Positions 7,517-14,946 of a DNA stretch of 17,352 nt are shown piece after piece (position 1 is the first letter of the stretch; every line of letters begins with the position of its first letter). The position numbers and the translations under genes are program-made. Origin of the DNA: an uncultured Sutterella sp. (GTDB lineage Bacteria; Pseudomonadota; Gammaproteobacteria; Burkholderiales; Burkholderiaceae_F); the NCBI GenBank assembly GCA_900552915.1, contig USBS01000028.1, positions 1-17,352 on the forward strand, in the 5' to 3' direction. Below the pieces are notes generated by a model. That model saw only the letters and a program-made list of their open reading frames with translations, was not told where the DNA came from and ran no database searches.

Positions 7517-7571
7517 ATAGCGTTCGTCCTGAGAACGTTCCTGAAAAGAACGTTCTTTTCTCGAACGCTAT
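7517..7571. repeat. Three tandem 15-bp palindromes GTTC-N7-GAAC with inverted flanks
   Basis: Three copies of GTTC-N7-GAAC abut without spacers at 7522-7536, 7537-7551 and 7552-7566. The N7 cores are gtcctga, ctgaaaa and ttttctc. The eight half-site bases are invariant in all three units while the cores vary, as expected for a bound operator. The whole block is enclosed by ATAGC (7517-7521) and GCTAT (7567-7571). It lies 19 bases upstream of the first codon of the broken ATPase gene on the minus strand, so it probably served as its operator or iteron array. Confidence 0.85.
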
Positions 7572-7819
7572 GATCGAATTTGAGCAAAATCTTCACTGCG
7601 TCAATTGCATTCGAGGCTGCTGTAAGTCGATCGACTCCGAATCTGCTGAAATTTTTTCGATTCTGTGCAAGAGAGCACGTTTCGCGGCGACGATAACCGA
7701 ATGCAGATCTGCAGCACCTTGGAAATTTTCTTCAATTTCAGTAGAATGCCGCTCCGCGACAAAAATGAGGCGGCGTTCTGCGGGATGTCGCCGAAGTGCA
7801 AAAATCTTTGCCAGATGCT
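7572..7819. other. Gene-poor stretch between palindrome array and rpmB promoter
   Basis: No convincing gene is visible. A minus-strand frame of 85 codons (7593-7850) is open, but it overlaps the rpmB promoter, lacks a good ribosome site and has no recognised motif. Two 12-bp perfect palindromes occur, AGTCGATCGACT (7625-7636) and TGCAGATCTGCA (7702-7713). The stretch is richer in A and T than its neighbours and may be leftover from the element that carried the ATPase. Confidence 0.4.
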
Positions 7820-7848
7820 TGGCAAGGATCTCTTTTTGTCGTATAATC
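7820..7848 (+). promoter_or_regulatory. Sigma70 promoter of rpmB-rpmG
   Basis: TTGGCA (7820-7825) and a perfect TATAAT (7843-7848) are separated by 17 bases, giving a leader of about 85 bases before rpmB. A 6-bp dyad, TTGCCA (7809-7814) with TGGCAA (7821-7826), overlaps the -35 and could be a regulatory site. High match to consensus suits a ribosomal protein operon. Confidence 0.85.
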
Positions 7849-7938
7849 ACATTCTTTCGAATTTCGCGCTCACGCTTTTGAATGAAACGGCGAAGCGTGA
7901 AGCGTTTTTAACTTTTTTCTTATTTACGGGAGTTAGCG

Positions 7939-8172
7939 ATGGCACGAGTGTGTCAAGTCACCGGCAAGTCGCCGATGGTCGGCCATCAAGTCTCGCACGC
8001 GAACAACAAGACCAAGCGTCGTTTCATGCCGAACCTGCAGTATCGTCGCTTCTGGGTCGAGAGTGAAAACCGTTGGGTCCGCCTGCGTTTGACGACGGCC
8101 GGCCTGCGCACTGTCGATAAAGTTGGTATCGATGCGGTTCTCGCGGATCTCCGCGCCCGCGGCGAAATCTAA
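7939..8172 (+). CDS. rpmB: 50S ribosomal protein L28
   Basis: The 77-residue product is ribosomal protein L28 of the large subunit. It opens with MARVCQVTGKSPMVGHQVSHANNK, contains RRFMPNLQYRRFW, and ends in the usual RLTTAGLRTVDK and AVLADLRARGEI region. Length matches the proteobacterial protein. GGGAG lies 8 bases before the ATG. It is first in a two-gene plus-strand operon with rpmG, the order usual in Proteobacteria, and sits behind a near-consensus promoter. These are the only intact plus-strand genes in the window. Confidence 0.97.
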   Translation: MARVCQVTGKSPMVGHQVSHANNKTKRRFMPNLQYRRFWVESENRWVRLRLTTAGLRTVDKVGIDAVLADLRARGEI

Positions 8173-8188
8173 TATTGGAGATTGAACC

Positions 8189-8356
8189 ATGGCAAAGGGT
8201 GCACGCGAAATCATCAAGATGGAATCGACTGCCGGTACCGGCTACTTCGTCACCACGACGAAGAACAAGAAGAATTCCACGGGCAAGCTTGAACGTAACA
8301 TGTACGATCCGGTTGCCCGCAAGCACGTCAACTTCAAGGAAGTCAAGCTGCGTTAA
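8189..8356 (+). CDS. rpmG: 50S ribosomal protein L33 (zinc-independent form)
   Basis: The 55-residue product is L33 of the large ribosomal subunit. MAKGAREIIKMESTAGTGYF and TTTKNKKN at the start, and YDPVARKHVNFKEVKLR at the end, are diagnostic. The two CxxC pairs of the zinc-binding form are absent, so this is the C-minus paralogue type that needs no zinc. GGAG lies 8 bases before the ATG, and the gene starts 16 bases after rpmB ends. It is too short for many ORF callers but is unmistakable. Confidence 0.97.
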   Translation: MAKGAREIIKMESTAGTGYFVTTTKNKKNSTGKLERNMYDPVARKHVNFKEVKLR

Positions 8357-8408
8357 TTCGTAGTTGAGTCTTTCTGTCGGAAAGCGATTTCCGGCGATGA
8401 CGTCAATT

Positions 8409-8448
8409 AAGCCGTTGTGTCTGTTGAGGATGCAGCGGCTTATTTTTT
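8409..8448 (+). terminator. Rho-independent terminator of rpmB-rpmG
   Basis: AAGCCGTTG (8409-8417) pairs with CAGCGGCTT (8433-8441) as a 9-bp stem with one G-U pair and a 15-base loop. A and six T residues follow. It lies about 50 bases after the rpmG stop. Confidence 0.8.
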
Positions 8449-8467
8449 CGCCTGAAATTTGGTGAAC

Positions 8468-8500
8468 AAAAAACGCCGCCGGCCGACACGACCGACAGCG
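8468..8500 (-). terminator. Rho-independent terminator of the 8527-8910 gene
   Basis: On the minus strand CGCTGTCGG (8500-8492) pairs with CCGGCGGCG (8482-8474) through nine pairs, two of them G-U, and six T residues follow. It is convergent with the rpmG terminator about 20 bases away, so the two units are insulated from each other. Confidence 0.65.
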
Positions 8501-8526
8501 TCGAAAGGAAATCCCGAAGTCGCCGA

Positions 8527-8910
8527 TTAGGGCATCTGGATCTTGCCGGAGGCAGGCGGAACGCCGAAGCCCGGAGTGCCGGGCGTGACGATCTTGCTTG
8601 CGGCTTCGCGGCGCATTTCCTGCAGGCGTTCAAGCGTCTGGCGCACGCCTTCCTTGGCGGCTTCGCCGTACTTGGCGACGGCTTCGGCCACGCTTGCGGC
8701 GGGAATGTCAAAGGAGATCGGCAGCGGCCCCATCTGGGTCATGATCTGCACTTCGCCCGTGAAGATCGGAGCGCGCGTCGGATCCTTGGCACCTTCTGGC
8801 GTGATCGGCGTGAGCACGTGAATCGTGCCCATCTTGCGGTCGGTGACGATTTCTTCGGTGTAGAGGTTGGCCGCGTCCATGTCGGCCTTGAGGTTGTCAA
8901 GATCAGCCAT
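8527..8910 (-). CDS. Hypothetical 127-residue cytosolic protein
   Basis: I do not recognise a family. The 127-residue product is soluble, with no signal peptide or membrane segment. An acidic N-terminus (MADLDNLKADMDAANLYTEE) is followed by a probable beta-rich middle containing MGTIHVLTPITPEG and ISFDIPAASVAEAV. A charged helix with GVRQTLERLQEMRREAASK comes next, and the C-terminal tail is rich in Pro and Gly (TPGTPGFGVPPASGK). Codon use matches the neighbours and a terminator follows, so it is probably a real gene. The ribosome site before the ATG is weak. It stands alone, convergent with rpmG and downstream of a separately terminated stress gene. Confidence 0.7.
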   Translation of the reverse strand: MADLDNLKADMDAANLYTEEIVTDRKMGTIHVLTPITPEGAKDPTRAPIFTGEVQIMTQMGPLPISFDIPAASVAEAVAKYGEAAKEGVRQTLERLQEMRREAASKIVTPGTPGFGVPPASGKIQMP

Positions 8911-8972
8911 TGTTTATGCAATCCAAAAAGGGTTCGAAACACGGGTCCGATCGCGTGACCGAACTCGCCTTA

Positions 8973-8990
8973 CGGCCCTATATGGGGCCG
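8973..8990. repeat. 6-bp inverted repeat CGGCCC-N6-GGGCCG upstream of the 8527-8910 gene
   Basis: CGGCCC (8973-8978) and GGGCCG (8985-8990) flank TATATG. The dyad lies about 65 bases upstream of the orphan gene. On the minus strand a TTGAAA near 9002-9007 is 17 bases from CATATA within the dyad, so it may overlay the promoter. This is weak evidence. Confidence 0.3.
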
Positions 8991-9019
8991 CCTCTTTTCG
9001 TTTTCAAGTCCGCACAACG

Positions 9020-9045
9020 AAAAACCGCAGCGAAGCCGCTGCGGT
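9020..9045 (-). terminator. Rho-independent terminator of the universal stress gene
   Basis: On the minus strand ACCGCAGCG and CGCTGCGGT (9045-9037 and 9032-9024) form a perfect 9-bp stem with a GCTT loop, then a short T-run continues from the stem's last T. It sits 27 bases after the stress gene stop. Confidence 0.88.
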
Positions 9046-9071
9046 CTGCGTAATGGTCTTGAAAAATCCGA

Positions 9072-9506
9072 TTAACGGTAAACCATCACGGGAATCTTGG
9101 AGTGCGTGAGCACCTTCTGCGTTTCGCTGCCGAGCAAAACGGCGGCAAGGCCCTTGCGGCCGTGGCTGGCCATGAAGACGCAGTCGCAGCCCTGCTGCTG
9201 GCTCGTTTCAATGAGCGCTTCGGCAGGCGAAAAAGACTTCACGGCGACGGTTTCGACCGGCACGCCTTCCTTATCGAAAATGGCGCGGGCGTCGGCCAAA
9301 CGTTCTTCAGCCACCGCACGCATTCTTTCGTCATAATCGTCGATCGACTCCGGACGATATTCGGAAAGCGACGTGTAGCTGTAGGGTTCGATCACGGTGA
9401 TGAGCACGACGGAGGCGCCCAGAGGCTTGGCAAAGCGGGCTGCGCCGCGCACGGCTTCAATCGAAAGAGGGGATCCGTCGGTGGGAACGAGAATACGCTT
9501 GTACAT
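9072..9506 (-). CDS. Universal stress protein (UspA family)
   Basis: The 144-residue single-domain product opens with MYKRILVPTDGSPLSIEAV, the usual UspA strand and turn. It carries the nucleotide-binding signature at about 113-127 (ASHGRKGLAAVLLGS), where the first glycine of the G-x2-G-x9-G-S pattern is alanine while G116, G126 and S127 are kept. It ends with KVLTHSKIPVMVYR, the standard final strand. Such proteins are cytosolic, often bind ATP and are induced in stress or growth arrest; the particular partner cannot be told. GGAG precedes the ATG by about 11 bases. The gene starts 38 bases after tcdA and has its own strong terminator. Confidence 0.93.
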   Translation of the reverse strand: MYKRILVPTDGSPLSIEAVRGAARFAKPLGASVVLITVIEPYSYTSLSEYRPESIDDYDERMRAVAEERLADARAIFDKEGVPVETVAVKSFSPAEALIETSQQQGCDCVFMASHGRKGLAAVLLGSETQKVLTHSKIPVMVYR

Positions 9507-9544
9507 TTTGTTGATGACTCCGATGGTCTGTTTCGGTCATTGTA

Positions 9545-10321
9545 CTATCGGCCGAGCGATTTGCCCGAGGCCGAAGAAGCAAGAATCGCCAAAACCTCGG
9601 CCGCAAGCCGCAAACCCACGGCAGCCGTGACCGGCATGGCCGTGCCGAAGCCCGCAAATTCGGCTCCGCGGTGAGCAACGGCGCTTTTGGCGGCGGGCTG
9701 CGTGCTGAAGACCGCCCGAATGCCAAATTTTTTCACCTTCTTGGGATCGGCCGAGCCTGCGGGGAAACCGTATTCTTTTCGAAGCGTTGTGCGCAGCTTG
9801 GATAAGAGCGCGTCGCCCGTCGTGCGGGAAAGATCGTCGGCCGTTACGGCGCCCGGATCGGTTTTTCCGCCCGCGCCGCCGCTTACGACAATCGACTGTC
9901 CTCGGGCTTTGACCTGGGCCACAAGTGCGGCTTTGGTTGCAAGCGAATCGATGGCGTCGACCACGACGGCCTGTGCAGGAATAACATCGTCGAGATTGTC
10001 GCGATCGATGAAGCGCACAACAGGGAAAAACTCGGCATTCGGATTGATTTCGGCAAAACGCCGCGCGAGCACGTCGGCTTTGGCAAGCCCGACGGTGCTC
10101 TCCAAGGCCGGCAGCTGCCGATTGATGTTGCTTTCGGCCACCGTATCGCCGTCGATGAGCGTCAGTTTGCCGACGCCGCTTCTGGCAAGCGCCTCGGCGC
10201 ACCAGCTGCCGACGCCCCCCAAGCCCACCACGCAGACGTGAGCCGAAGCAATCGCCGCGTACGCAGCTTCTCCGTACAGGCGCTCAATGCCGCCGAATCG
10301 TCGCGTATCGGCCGGATTCAT
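9545..10321 (-). CDS. tcdA: tRNA threonylcarbamoyladenosine dehydratase (TcdA/CsdL)
   Basis: The 258-residue E1-like enzyme uses ATP to cyclise t6A at position 37 of ANN-decoding tRNAs to ct6A. The family opening RRFGGIERLYGEAA precedes the nucleotide-binding loop GLGGVGSW (33-40). TLIDGDTVAESNINRQ, VVDAIDSLATKAAL and SGGAGGKTDPG all match TcdA and distinguish it from MoeB and ThiF; the CxxC zinc pairs of MoeB are absent. Length is near the E. coli protein. The ATG overlaps the RND permease stop by 4 bp (ATGA), so it is translated as the last gene of the efflux unit, an association without an obvious functional reason. Confidence 0.92.
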   Translation of the reverse strand: MNPADTRRFGGIERLYGEAAYAAIASAHVCVVGLGGVGSWCAEALARSGVGKLTLIDGDTVAESNINRQLPALESTVGLAKADVLARRFAEINPNAEFFPVVRFIDRDNLDDVIPAQAVVVDAIDSLATKAALVAQVKARGQSIVVSGGAGGKTDPGAVTADDLSRTTGDALLSKLRTTLRKEYGFPAGSADPKKVKKFGIRAVFSTQPAAKSAVAHRGAEFAGFGTAMPVTAAVGLRLAAEVLAILASSASGKSLGR

Positions 10322-13300
10322 CGGGCGTCCTTTCCGCTGCCGTCGGCGCCGCTTTTTTCCGCTTCGGACTCATGCTGCGCGTGAGAGGTGTGGTCGATGA
10401 TCGTCTGCGGCTGAACGCGGCCCGACTTGTTCTTGCGTACGAGCCACGTAAAGAACACGGGCACGAAAATCGTGGCGATGAAGGTTGCCGCAAGCATGCC
10501 GCCGAAAACGCCGGTGCCCATTGAGTGACGTGCGCTTGCACCCGGCCCCGTGGCAAACACAAGCGGCATGACGCCCAGCACGAAGGCGAGCGACGTCATC
10601 AGAATCGGGCGCAGTCGCAGGTGAGCGGCTTCAATGGCGGCGTCAAACACGCTCATGCCTTCTTCCATTTTCAAAACGGCGAATTCCACGATCAAAATGG
10701 CATTTTTGGCTGTAAGGCCGATCAGCACCAAGAGACCGATCTGGAAATAAATGTCGTTGGCCGAGCCTCGGATCCACAAGGAAGCAAAGGCACCGAGCAC
10801 GGCGTACGGAATCGCAAGCACCACGGCAATCGGCAGCGACCAGCGTTCGTACAAAGCCGCCAGAATCAGGAAGATGATGATGAGCCCGTAGAAGACGGCC
10901 GTGGACGACGAGGCGCCGATGCGCTTTTCATGCCAGGCTTGTCCCGTCCACTCGATGGCGTAGCCGTCGGGGAGAATCTCCTCGGCCACTTCCTCCACAA
11001 TGCGGATGGCTTCGCCCGAGCTTACGCCTTCCACCGCAGCCCCCATGAATTGAGCTGCCAGATAGCCGTTGAGGCGTCGCAGCGAGTCGGAACCCGAAAT
11101 GCGCTTGACGGTTAGAAGCGATCCCAGCGGCACCATTTCGCCCGAAGCGGCTTTCACCCACGCTCGGCCGAAGTCTTCCGGGGTGCTGCGCGATTCGGCA
11201 TTGCCCTGAATGATCACGCGGTAGGTGCGGCCGTTGCGTGTGAAGTCGTTGACGTAGTTGCCGGCAAAAAGCGTCGAGAGCGTGTCGTAGACCTGGCTCG
11301 AGGTGATGCCCAGACGCATGGCTTTGTCTTCGTCGAGCTCGACGCGCAGCATGGGAATGTTGGCGCGAAGCAGCGTGCGCAAGCTCGTGAGTTCGGGGCG
11401 GGCGGCAAGCGCGGCCATGAATTCGTCGGAAACCTGCTTTAAGGCGGCCGGATCGTCGTTGCCGCGCGCTTCCAAAAAGCCCGTAAAGCCGTTGGTGGCG
11501 CCCAAGCCTCGGATCGAAGCCGGAAGCGACGTCACCGAAACCGAGTCGGCGCTCTTATCTGCAATGGCCTGCATTTCGCGGCGCAGCTGCGCCGACGTTT
11601 TTTCACGCTCGGCCCAATCGACCAGACGCACCACGTAGGTGGCGGTGTTGGGACGAATGTCGCTTGCCTGCGTATCAAAGCCCGTCATCACCAGAATACT
11701 GGCGACGTTGTCGAGATTTTCGGTAAGTGCTTTGCGGACTTTCTCTGTTTCTTCGACCGTGCGGTTGAAGGACGTTCCGTCGGGCAGCTGCATGCTCATG
11801 CGGATGATGCCCTGGTCTTCGCTCGGCACAAAGCTCGTCGGCGTGATCTTCACAAGCTGCCAACAGCCGGCAATGACGGCAATCAGAAGGATGGCCGTGA
11901 GAAAACGGAAGCGCAGCGCGAGCTTCACAAGCTGCAGATAGCCGAAGGTAAAGCGTGAAAGTCCCTGATTAAAGCCTTGGAAAAAGCGGTTCGTGCTCGG
12001 CTTTTCGTTTTTAAGGAGCACGGCGCACAAGGCAGGCGTCAAAGTCAGGGCCACAAAGCCCGACAAGCACACGCTCACCGCAATCGTGATGGCGAACTGT
12101 CGATAGAGTTCGCCTGCGATGCCGCCCAAAAACGCCACCGGCGTAAAGACGGCAGAAAGCACAAGCACGATGGCAATCAGGGCGCCCGCCACTTCCTTCA
12201 TGGCTTTTTTGGCGGCTTCGACGGCAGACAGTCCTTCGAAGCGCATCAGACGCTCGACGTTTTCGAGCACCACAATGGCGTCGTCGACCACGATGCCGAT
12301 TGCGAGCGTCATGGCAAAAAGCGTGAGCGTATTGATCGAAAAGCCCATCACCCAGAGGCCCGCCATGGTACCCACCAGAGACACCGGCACCGCGAGCATC
12401 GGAATGAGCGTGGTGCGTAGGTTCTGAAGGAACAAGAAGACGACGATGAGCACCAACAAGCCCGCTTCACCGAGTGTTTTTAAAACTTCATGCAGCGACG
12501 CTTTCACGAACACCGTCGTATCGTCGGTGATTTCGTGCGCCACTTTGCCTTCGGGATCGTCTTTTGACAGGCGATCGAGTTCGGCTTTGACGGCTTCGGC
12601 GGCGGCCATCGAGTTGGCGCCTGTCTGCAGGTAGATGCCCACCGTAATCGAAGGCTTGCCGTTGAAGACGTTGACGGTTTCGTAGCTGCGCTTGCCGACT
12701 TCGACATCGGCAATGTCGCGGACTCGAATCGCCGCGCCGTTCTCATCGGTCTTGATGATGGCGTCGGCAAATTCCGCGGGGGTCAAGCGACGTCCGGGAC
12801 TTTGCGTCGTGTAGTAGAGCTGCTGGGTCTGCGTGGTCGGCATGCCGCCCACGGTACCCGCGCCGCGCTCCACGTTTTTGTCTTCAATGGCGGCTTCGAC
12901 ATCCTGCACCGTCACGCCCATGCGGGCCATGCGCTGAGGATCAAGCCAGATGCGCATGGCGCTTTCGGTGTTGCCGAAAATGTTCACGTCGCCGATGCCG
13001 GGCAGGCGCTTTAGGTAATCGACAACGTTCAAAAGCGCATAGTCGGCCACTTCGGTCGGGGTGAGCGACCCGTCGGGCGAGAACATCGCCACCATCATCA
13101 GCACTTCGTCGGAGCGCTTGCGGACGTTGACGCCGTTTTGGCGGACCTGTTCGGGCAGGCGGCGTTCGGCCGTGCGCACGCGGTTGTTGATTTCGAGCAT
13201 GGCGTAGTTCGGGTCGGTGCCGACGTCGAAGACGCACTGAATGCGCACTTCGCCGTTTGCTCGAATGGAGGTGGAATAGTAGATGAGGCCTTCGATGCCC

Positions 13301-13512
13301 GAGAGCTGATCTTCAATCGGGGCGGCCACGGTACGCGCCAACGTCTGCGCATTGGCGCCTTCGTACTGCGTGGAGATCGTCACCGTCGGCGGCGTGATGT
13401 TCGGGTACTGCGACATCGGCAGCACGCGCATGGCGACAATGCCCGCCAAAACAATCAGAATGGACAGAACCGTGGCAAAAATCGGGCGTCGAATACAGAG
13501 GTCGCTCAACAT
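10318..13512 (-). CDS. RND multidrug efflux permease (HAE1 / AcrB-MexF type)
   Basis: The 1064-residue product is a full-length inner-membrane proton-drug antiporter of the hydrophobe/amphiphile efflux family. The first membrane helix follows CIRRPIFATVL. The twin proton-relay aspartates are in GIVVDDAIVVLENVER (about residues 400-415). The matching lysine is in IGLTAKNAILIVEF (about 935-950). Two large porter loops (LPMSQYPNITPPTV onward, and SFVPSEDQGIIRM onward) show the usual internal duplication. It ends in a charged cytoplasmic tail. GGAGG lies 10 bases before the ATG. The adaptor gene is 21 bases upstream and tcdA overlaps downstream. No outer-membrane factor is encoded nearby, so a TolC/OprM-like channel must come from elsewhere. 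Substrates cannot be told from sequence. Confidence 0.95.
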   Translation of the reverse strand: MLSDLCIRRPIFATVLSILIVLAGIVAMRVLPMSQYPNITPPTVTISTQYEGANAQTLARTVAAPIEDQLSGIEGLIYYSTSIRANGEVRIQCVFDVGTDPNYAMLEINNRVRTAERRLPEQVRQNGVNVRKRSDEVLMMVAMFSPDGSLTPTEVADYALLNVVDYLKRLPGIGDVNIFGNTESAMRIWLDPQRMARMGVTVQDVEAAIEDKNVERGAGTVGGMPTTQTQQLYYTTQSPGRRLTPAEFADAIIKTDENGAAIRVRDIADVEVGKRSYETVNVFNGKPSITVGIYLQTGANSMAAAEAVKAELDRLSKDDPEGKVAHEITDDTTVFVKASLHEVLKTLGEAGLLVLIVVFLFLQNLRTTLIPMLAVPVSLVGTMAGLWVMGFSINTLTLFAMTLAIGIVVDDAIVVLENVERLMRFEGLSAVEAAKKAMKEVAGALIAIVLVLSAVFTPVAFLGGIAGELYRQFAITIAVSVCLSGFVALTLTPALCAVLLKNEKPSTNRFFQGFNQGLSRFTFGYLQLVKLALRFRFLTAILLIAVIAGCWQLVKITPTSFVPSEDQGIIRMSMQLPDGTSFNRTVEETEKVRKALTENLDNVASILVMTGFDTQASDIRPNTATYVVRLVDWAEREKTSAQLRREMQAIADKSADSVSVTSLPASIRGLGATNGFTGFLEARGNDDPAALKQVSDEFMAALAARPELTSLRTLLRANIPMLRVELDEDKAMRLGITSSQVYDTLSTLFAGNYVNDFTRNGRTYRVIIQGNAESRSTPEDFGRAWVKAASGEMVPLGSLLTVKRISGSDSLRRLNGYLAAQFMGAAVEGVSSGEAIRIVEEVAEEILPDGYAIEWTGQAWHEKRIGASSSTAVFYGLIIIFLILAALYERWSLPIAVVLAIPYAVLGAFASLWIRGSANDIYFQIGLLVLIGLTAKNAILIVEFAVLKMEEGMSVFDAAIEAAHLRLRPILMTSLAFVLGVMPLVFATGPGASARHSMGTGVFGGMLAATFIATIFVPVFFTWLVRKNKSGRVQPQTIIDHTSHAQHESEAEKSGADGSGKDAR

Positions 13513-13533
13513 GATGCATTCCCCTCCGATCGA

Positions 13534-14643
13534 CTACTTTTGTCCGACAAGCTTGACGGGCTGCTTGTCGCGCATGCGCTGAATCTGATCGGTGATGACT
13601 CTGTCGCCGTTTTTAAGACCAGAAAGAACGATCCAGTCCGTGTCTTTCCATTGGCCCACTTCGACTTCCACGGGGCGGGCGACGTTGTCCTGCACCACAA
13701 AGACCTGATAGGTGCCGTCGGGCTTTTGCATCACGCTTTTTTGAGGAACGCGGAAAGCGTGCTTTTCCACATGCGTTTGCAGCTGCACGTGCACGAATTG
13801 GCCGGGAACGACGCCCGGAGTTCCGGCAGGCACCTGCGCGCGCATCATCAAGGAAGCGTTGGCCGGATCGATTTGGCGGGCAACATAGTCGAGTTTGGCG
13901 TCGATCGTTTTGCCGTTGTCAAGAAGCAGTCGGACTTTGTTGTCAAGCGTAATCGTATGGCCGCCGAGATCCCGTTCGCTCACGGCAAAGACGATGCGCA
14001 TCGCTTCGGGCTGCGTGATGGTTGCCAGAAGCGTGCTTGTAGCACTCACAAGCGTGCCGGCGTTGACAAGCGAGCGGCTCACGATGCCGTCGCTTGTGGC
14101 CTTGACGGACGTGCGCTCGAGGTTGATGCGGGCCGAGGCTTCGTTTGCCTTGGCCATGCGCAGATTGGCCTGCCGGATTTCCACGGCGCTTTGTGCGTCA
14201 TCCCACGTTTTTTTGCTCACGGCTCGGGATTCGTAAAGGCGCTTGTAGCGGGCCGCTTCACGCTTTTCCTGCGCCAGCTGTGCTTCAACTTGCTTGCGTT
14301 CGGCAACCGCGGCATGGTATGCGGCGCGGTACGTATCCGGATCGATCACAAAAAGCGTGTCGCCCTCCTTGACGCGATCGCCTTCCTTGTAGACGATTTT
14401 TTCGAGAATGCCCGAGACTTGTGCGCGCACCTCGGCTTGCTTGACGCCCTCGGTTTCGCCGAGCGCTTCCACCCAGATGTCTTCGTCTGCAACCATAGCC
14501 GTGACATAGGTGACGGGAATCGCCGGTCGTTGCGTCGGTGCGGATTTTTTATCTTGGCAGCCCGACAGCAGCAGCGCGGAACAGATCAAACCGGCGCAGA
14601 CGGCGCGTCCGGCACGGGAGAGGGGATGAAGCACAAATGTCAT
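13534..14643 (-). CDS. RND efflux periplasmic adaptor, lipoprotein (AcrA/MexA type)
   Basis: The 369-residue product is the membrane-fusion protein that links the RND permease to an outer-membrane channel. A signal peptide ends in the lipobox LLSGC, with the lipidated Cys at 29. VRAQVSGILEKIVYKEGDRVKEGDTLFVID is the first lipoyl half-domain (about 75-105). An alpha-hairpin of about 70 residues follows (AERKQVEAQLAQEKREAARYK and on), then the second lipoyl half (TSVKATSDGIVS), the beta-barrel and the membrane-proximal domain ending in RMRDKQPVKLVGQK. I give the ATG at 14643; a GTG eight codons upstream (14667), with GGGA before it, is an equally possible start. It begins the adaptor-permease-tcdA operon. 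Confidence 0.93.
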   Translation of the reverse strand: MTFVLHPLSRAGRAVCAGLICSALLLSGCQDKKSAPTQRPAIPVTYVTAMVADEDIWVEALGETEGVKQAEVRAQVSGILEKIVYKEGDRVKEGDTLFVIDPDTYRAAYHAAVAERKQVEAQLAQEKREAARYKRLYESRAVSKKTWDDAQSAVEIRQANLRMAKANEASARINLERTSVKATSDGIVSRSLVNAGTLVSATSTLLATITQPEAMRIVFAVSERDLGGHTITLDNKVRLLLDNGKTIDAKLDYVARQIDPANASLMMRAQVPAGTPGVVPGQFVHVQLQTHVEKHAFRVPQKSVMQKPDGTYQVFVVQDNVARPVEVEVGQWKDTDWIVLSGLKNGDRVITDQIQRMRDKQPVKLVGQK

Positions 14644-14714
14644 TTTTTGTTTTTTTACGGACAGCACAAAATCCCGTGTACCGAGTAGGCCCCAGGATTA
14701 AGCGCCGTCGAGGG

Positions 14715-14734
14715 CGGTGTAAGTGTCGACACCG
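14715..14734. promoter_or_regulatory. Dyad upstream of the efflux operon (candidate operator)
   Basis: CGGTGT (14715-14720) and ACACCG (14729-14734) form an inverted repeat with 8 bases between, and the perfect 10-bp palindrome GTGTCGACAC (14723-14732) overlaps it. It lies 70-90 bases upstream of the adaptor start. Efflux operons are commonly controlled by TetR or MarR repressors at such dyads, but no regulator gene is adjacent. Confidence 0.4.
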
Positions 14735-14810
14735 AACCGTCAAGCCGCAGAGGGGCAGCACCGACAAAACGGAGGCAGCCTCATACGTGGCGGCTTGAAA
14801 TACAAGCAAT

Positions 14811-14850
14811 AAACCCCAATTGTACGGGTTTGTACGAGGCTCGAAGTCAA
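14811..14850 (-). promoter_or_regulatory. Candidate efflux promoter with overlapping dyad
   Basis: The inverted repeat AAACCC-N9-GGGTTT (14811-14816 and 14826-14831) is centred on TACAAT (minus strand, 14819-14824), which resembles a -10. TTGACT (14845-14850) is a good -35, but its 20-base spacing is long, as in promoters that need an activator such as MerR-type factors. Assignment is tentative. Confidence 0.35.
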
Positions 14851-14913
14851 AGAAATGTAAAGGTGCTTCCGAAAATTTGCCCGAAATTGCCGCTTGAGCA
14901 CCCGTCGTCATGT

Positions 14914-14946
14914 CGGTGCGGATGGTCGGACTCGAACCGGCACGCC
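14914..14946 (-). other. Relic of a tRNA-Leu 3' end (T-arm and acceptor)
   Basis: Read on the minus strand, this stretch contains GGCGTGCCGG, then TTCGAGT as a T-loop, then CCGACCATCCGCACCG. It matches the last third of a bacterial tRNA-Leu: end of the variable arm, T-arm (4 of 5 pairs), and acceptor strand CATCCGC followed by ACC. The final A of CCA is G. No 5' half (GCGGATG, D-loop, anticodon arm) exists in the preceding bases, which belong to the aminopeptidase P gene. It is therefore a fragment, as left by integrases that recombine at tRNA 3' ends. CGGTGCGG (14914-14921) and CCGCACCG (14945-14952) also let it fold as a hairpin resembling an acceptor-T minihelix. Confidence 0.65.

Noticed and set aside
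7522..7566. CRISPR array or LexA boxes.
   Set aside because: Units abut with no unique spacers, so it is not CRISPR; GTTC-N7-GAAC resembles the LexA half-site form of some alphaproteobacteria, but three abutting copies before a non-SOS ATPase gene do not fit a normal SOS operator.
7593..7850. Minus-strand frame of 85 codons opening with MIIRQKEILAKHLAK.
   Set aside because: Its start lies on the rpmB -10 element, there is no good ribosome site, and no motif or family is visible.
13138..14688. Long plus-strand frame opposite the RND adaptor (516 codons).
   Set aside because: It is an antisense shadow of the adaptor and permease genes, with no recognisable domain.
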